A program made the translations under genes and the position numbers. This document shows, one piece after another, positions 5,342-6,850 of a stretch of DNA of 6,850 bases. The stretch is from positions 1-6,850 of the forward strand of contig JANXQZ010000116.1 in the NCBI GenBank assembly GCA_025353235.1, given 5' to 3'. This DNA is from Bryobacterales bacterium. GTDB taxonomy: Bacteria; Acidobacteriota; Terriglobia; Bryobacterales; Bryobacteraceae. The notes beneath the pieces are model-generated. The model did no database searches. It worked only from the letters and a program-made list of their open reading frames with translations, and was not told the origin of the DNA. Within the stretch, counting starts at the first letter, position 1. Every line of letters starts with the position of its first letter.

Positions 5342-6850
5342 ATGATCAACCGCATCATCGATTTTTCCGCGCACAATCGCGTGCTGATCGTGGTCCTAAC
5401 GGTCTGCCTCACGCTGTATGGAATTTGGTCAATGCGACAGATTCCCCTGGATGCGATCCCGGATCTCTCCGATGCGCAGGTGATCATTTACACGGAATGG
5501 CCAGGCCGCAGTCCCGACTTAATCGAAGACCAGGTTACATTTCCGATCATTTCCGCGATGCTCGCCGCGCCTCACGTGAGCGTGGTGCGGGGCAGTTCGG
5601 ATTATGGTTTCTCGTACGTCTATGTGATCTTCGAAGAGGGCACGGACATCTATTGGGGCCGCACGCGCGTGCTCGAATACATGAGCAAGCTCAGCGGCCA
5701 ACTCCCGGAAGGTGTGTCGCCAAAATTGGGCCCGGACGCAACCGGGGTCGGGTGGGCATTCCAGTACGCGCTGAGAGACAAAACCGGCCAGAACAATCTT
5801 CAGCAGATGCGCTCCTTCAATGACTGGTACCTGCGCTACTGGCTGGAGAGCGTGCCAGGCGTAGCCGAGGTTGCTACGGTCGGCGGATTCGTGAAGCAGT
5901 ACCAAGTCAACGTGGATCCAAATCGCTTGCTTGCGTACAAAGTGCCGCTTACGCAAGTGATGGATGCAGTGCGCAACGGCAACAACGAAGTAGGGGATCG
6001 CAGCCTTGAAATGAGCGGGAAGGAATACGTGGTGCGCGGGCGCGGCTACATCCAGTCCCTGGCCGATATTCAGAATTTGGCTGTGGCGGTCGGCAGCAAC
6101 GGTGCGCCAGTCCGCGTCCGCGATATTGCGCGCGTGGAACTCGGACCGGAGATGCGTCGGGGCGTTGTGGATCTGAATGGCGAAGGCGAGGTGACGGGCG
6201 GGACGGTCATCATTCGCTATGGGCAAAACGTGCGCGACGTAATCGAACGCGTGAAAAAAAAGCTGATTGATTTGCAGTCGAGTCTCCCACCGGGCGTCGA
6301 GGTCGTCACCACATATGACCGCTCGGATCTGATCGACCGTTCCATCGATACGCTGAGGCACACGTTGATTGAAGAGCTGATCATTGTCAGCGTCGTCATT
6401 TTGATCTTCCTGTGGCATTTTCCAAGCGCGATTATTCCGATCGTCACCATTCCAATCGCAGTGACGCTCGCTTTCATTCCCATGCACGCGATGGGTCTGA
6501 CGGCGAATATCATGTCGCTCGGCGGCATTGCCATCGCCATTGGCGCGATGGTGGATGCGGCGATTGTAGTGGTCGAGCAAACGCACAAGAAACTGGAGCA
6601 CTGGGAGGCTGCAGGGCGGCCTGGTTCAGCTTCGCAGGTGGTCATAGAGGCGGTTAAGGAGGTAGGGGGGCCTAGCTTTTTCTCGCTGCTCGTCATCGCA
6701 GTATCTTTCATGCCAATCTTCGCGTTGCAGTACCAGGAAGGCCGCCTTTTCAAGCCGCTCGCGTTTACGAAGAATTTCTCCATCATGATTGCCGCCGTGT
6801 TGGCGATCACGCTCGACCCTGCGATCCGGCTACTGTTCATGAAAACCCGC
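5342..6850 (+). CDS. cusA: CusA/CzcA-family heavy-metal RND efflux pump (N-terminal half; 3' end outside window)
   Basis: The ATG lies 7 nt after the adaptor stop, and 503 codons are open to the right edge, about half of the usual 1,030-1,080 residues. The protein is the inner-membrane proton/metal antiporter of the tripartite complex. TM1 is near 13-30 (VLIVVLTVCLTLYGIW), followed by the family's IPLDAIPDLSDAQVIIYTEWPGRSPDLIEDQVTFPI (32-70). The porter domain contains GTDIYWGRTRVLE, VPGVAEVATVGGFVKQYQV and GTVIIRYGQN. TM2-TM4 lie about 343-415, and the last visible hydrophobic stretches are about 447-462 and 481-500. TM4 has G-A-M-V-D405-A-A-I-V, the proton-relay aspartate motif of the Cu(I)/Ag(I) subgroup rather than the DFG..DGA motif of Co/Zn/Cd pumps, but it ends VVVEQ rather than the usual VEN. 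There is no strong Shine-Dalgarno, consistent with translational coupling to the adaptor. No frameshift was seen. The Met triad of the periplasmic cleft lies beyond the window. Confidence 0.92.
   Translation, partial: MINRIIDFSAHNRVLIVVLTVCLTLYGIWSMRQIPLDAIPDLSDAQVIIYTEWPGRSPDLIEDQVTFPIISAMLAAPHVSVVRGSSDYGFSYVYVIFEEGTDIYWGRTRVLEYMSKLSGQLPEGVSPKLGPDATGVGWAFQYALRDKTGQNNLQQMRSFNDWYLRYWLESVPGVAEVATVGGFVKQYQVNVDPNRLLAYKVPLTQVMDAVRNGNNEVGDRSLEMSGKEYVVRGRGYIQSLADIQNLAVAVGSNGAPVRVRDIARVELGPEMRRGVVDLNGEGEVTGGTVIIRYGQNVRDVIERVKKKLIDLQSSLPPGVEVVTTYDRSDLIDRSIDTLRHTLIEELIIVSVVILIFLWHFPSAIIPIVTIPIAVTLAFIPMHAMGLTANIMSLGGIAIAIGAMVDAAIVVVEQTHKKLEHWEAAGRPGSASQVVIEAVKEVGGPSFFSLLVIAVSFMPIFALQYQEGRLFKPLAFTKNFSIMIAAVLAITLDPAIRLLFMKTR

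Noticed and set aside
5519..6601. Long minus-strand open frame (360 codons), and another at 6217-6840, opposite the RND pump gene
   Set aside because: The plus frame is unmistakably an RND pump with family motifs throughout; the antisense frames have no start context and a His/Arg/Asp-rich composition typical of a reverse-complemented GC-rich gene.
1..6850. CRISPR array, tRNA, rRNA, or insertion sequence
   Set aside because: No regularly spaced direct repeats, no tRNA-like cloverleaf, no rRNA sequence and no transposase were found on reading both strands.

Overview
The window looks like chromosomal DNA of a Gram-negative bacterium, most probably an Acidobacteriota member of the Solibacter/Bryobacter type. 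The pointers are a 199-residue protein of the N-terminal 'SQHSTGPRTPEGKA...NSRTHGL' family that I associate with multicopy acidobacterial genes, a double-hairpin intergenic repeat ending in GCCTGCCCCAC that I recall from the same genomes, mid-50s to mid-60s %GC in the genes sampled, and a complete outer-membrane/periplasm/inner-membrane efflux system. The taxonomic call is inference from recollection; no rRNA or marker gene is present.

Layout. Positions 1-1162 are on the minus strand: a gene for an unassigned 199-residue soluble protein with a strong ribosome binding site is followed 31 nt later by a secreted LolA/DUF4412-like protein that runs off the left edge. Positions 1163-1388 are a divergent intergenic region with an 8-bp perfect hairpin. 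Positions 1389-1709 (+) hold a small gene at about 46 %GC that resembles the N-terminal half of DUF6941-type proteins and seems to have lost its normal C-terminus. Positions 1710-2114 contain no convincing gene, but hold two abutting perfect hairpins (REP-like) and the probable control region of the following operon.

Positions 2115-6850 (+) are a heavy-metal efflux operon: a small Cys-rich exported protein (CC-x4-C-x7-CC), a TolC/CusC-type outer-membrane factor, a CusB/CzcB-type periplasmic adaptor and the first 503 residues of a CusA/CzcA-type RND pump, cut by the right edge. The adaptor overlaps the outer-membrane factor by 4 nt (ATGA) and the pump starts 7 nt after the adaptor. The three proteins should form a tripartite channel that drives metal from the periplasm and cytoplasm across the outer membrane at the expense of the proton gradient; the Cys-rich protein is a plausible periplasmic metal binder feeding it.

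The most notable points are the adaptor architecture (an N-terminal Cys/His/Met metal-binding module and a C-terminal YtkA-like domain with a Met cluster on one polypeptide), the Cys-rich leader gene, and a pump that has the Cu/Ag-type TM4 sequence but seems to lack several methionines of the E. coli CusA relay, so the exported metal cannot be named with certainty. I see no clear evidence of a wholly new system here; the novelty is in accessory parts of a known one.
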